Assembly: GCA_023262065.1 (NCBI GenBank)
Contig: JALRDW010000074.1
Span: forward strand, 1 to 6,976
Length of the DNA stretch: 6,976 bases
Direction of reading: 5' to 3'
Source: Acidimicrobiia bacterium
GTDB taxonomy: Bacteria > Actinomycetota > Acidimicrobiia > IMCC26256
The notes beneath the pieces are model-generated. The model did not search any database. It saw nothing but the letters and a program-made list of their open reading frames with translations, and was not told where the DNA came from. Position 1 is the first letter of the stretch, and the number at the start of each line of letters is the position of its first letter. This document shows, piece by piece, positions 6,423 through 6,976 of this stretch. A program made the translations under genes and the position numbers.

Positions 6423-6976
6423 GTGAAGATCTACACGCGCAGCGGTGACGACGGTTCGACCGCACTCTTCTACGGCGGGCGCGTGCAGAAGCACTCGGCC
6501 GGCCCCACCTGCTACGGCGCCACCGACGAGGCGGTGTCCATGCTCGGCGTCGCCCGGGCCGAGATGGAACCGGGCGGCGAGGCCTTCGATCTCGTCATCC
6601 GCCTGCAGCGCGAACTGTTCGTGGTCGGAGCGGAACTGGCCACCGCCCCGGAGAACCGCTCGAAGCTCGTCGACGGCACGACCCGGGTGACCGCGGACAT
6701 GGTGTCCGCGCTCGAGCCGATCATCGACGACCTCACGGCCCGGTTCGAGATGCCCCAGGAGTTCGTGCTCCCGGGGGAGAACCGGGTCTCGGCCGTGCTC
6801 GACGCGGCCCGCACGATCGTGCGCCGGGCCGAGCGCGACTGCACCGCGGCGACCGAGGTCGCGTGGCTGGAGCCGTCGAGTCAGGTCGTGCCGTACCTGA
6901 ACCGGCTCGCCGATCTCGTGTGGACGATGGCGCGCTGGCAGGAGGGCGCGTACCGTCCGGCCCGCGCCGGCTCCGA
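6423..6976 (+). CDS. pduO: PduO/MMAB-type ATP:cob(I)alamin adenosyltransferase (3' end beyond window)
   Basis: This family transfers the adenosyl group of ATP to cob(I)alamin, giving adenosylcobalamin for mutases and other radical enzymes. The 184 visible residues start with KIYTRSGDDGSTALF (2-16), the ATP-binding N-terminal motif, then YGGRVQK (17-23) and YGATDE (31-36). Further on are LQRELFVVGAELAT (61-74), FVLPGE (114-119) and the signature R130-x3-R134-x2-E137 within ARTIVRRAER (129-138), then NRLAD (160-164). R130, R134, E137, N160 and D164 match the residues reported as important in human MMAB. The family is usually 180-200 residues, so only a few residues should be missing. The GTG at 6423 was chosen because the conserved motif begins at residue 2 and a TACACT box lies 6 bases upstream. 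Oddities are LPGE where LPGG is usual, and D127 where many relatives have histidine. It is divergent from metH, which uses the methyl form of the same cofactor. Confidence 0.9.
   Translation, partial: MKIYTRSGDDGSTALFYGGRVQKHSAGPTCYGATDEAVSMLGVARAEMEPGGEAFDLVIRLQRELFVVGAELATAPENRSKLVDGTTRVTADMVSALEPIIDDLTARFEMPQEFVLPGENRVSAVLDAARTIVRRAERDCTAATEVAWLEPSSQVVPYLNRLADLVWTMARWQEGAYRPARAGS

Noticed and set aside
1..6976. Mobile elements, CRISPR arrays, tRNA or rRNA genes, phage or defence genes
   Set aside because: I found no transposase motif, regularly spaced short repeat, tRNA-like cloverleaf or rRNA-like stretch. All long convincing frames are housekeeping or cell-wall genes.

Overview
The window looks like an ordinary chromosomal segment from a high-GC (about 70% by eye) actinobacterium. 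The base composition, the actinobacterial style of MetH, the secreted hydrolase carrying actinobacterial GW/RPD/HGFD repeats and the TANNNT-to-start promoter spacing all point there. A member of Acidimicrobiia is my best guess, but that is an inference from overall protein style and is not proven here.

Layout: (1) The left edge (1-312, minus) is the N-terminal third of a long-form glucose-1-phosphate thymidylyltransferase, which makes dTDP-sugar precursors for surface glycans. (2) A 230-base divergent intergenic region holds a candidate -10 box for each side and two inverted repeats. (3) 543-2816 (plus) encodes a secreted, repeat-bearing glucosaminidase: a signal peptide, a GH73-like catalytic domain, and five tandem repeats of about 100 residues, each with its own cysteine pair. 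(4) A 27-base convergent junction holds a nested inverted-repeat structure that includes both stop codons and is a likely shared terminator. (5) 2844-6317 (minus) is a full-length five-module cobalamin-dependent methionine synthase, metH. (6) A 105-base divergent promoter region follows. (7) 6423 to the right edge (plus) is a nearly complete PduO/MMAB-type ATP:cob(I)alamin adenosyltransferase.

Two functional pairs can be read from this. The left pair is about the cell surface: nucleotide-sugar supply next to peptidoglycan remodelling. The right pair is about cobalamin: a methylcobalamin-using enzyme is divergent from the enzyme that converts cob(I)alamin to adenosylcobalamin. Three of the four genes have a TANNNT box 6-9 bases before the start codon and no Shine-Dalgarno sequence, which suggests leaderless or nearly leaderless mRNAs.

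I found no mobile element, CRISPR array, tRNA, rRNA, phage gene or defence system. The least described element is the repeat region of the glucosaminidase; the rest is well-understood housekeeping content.
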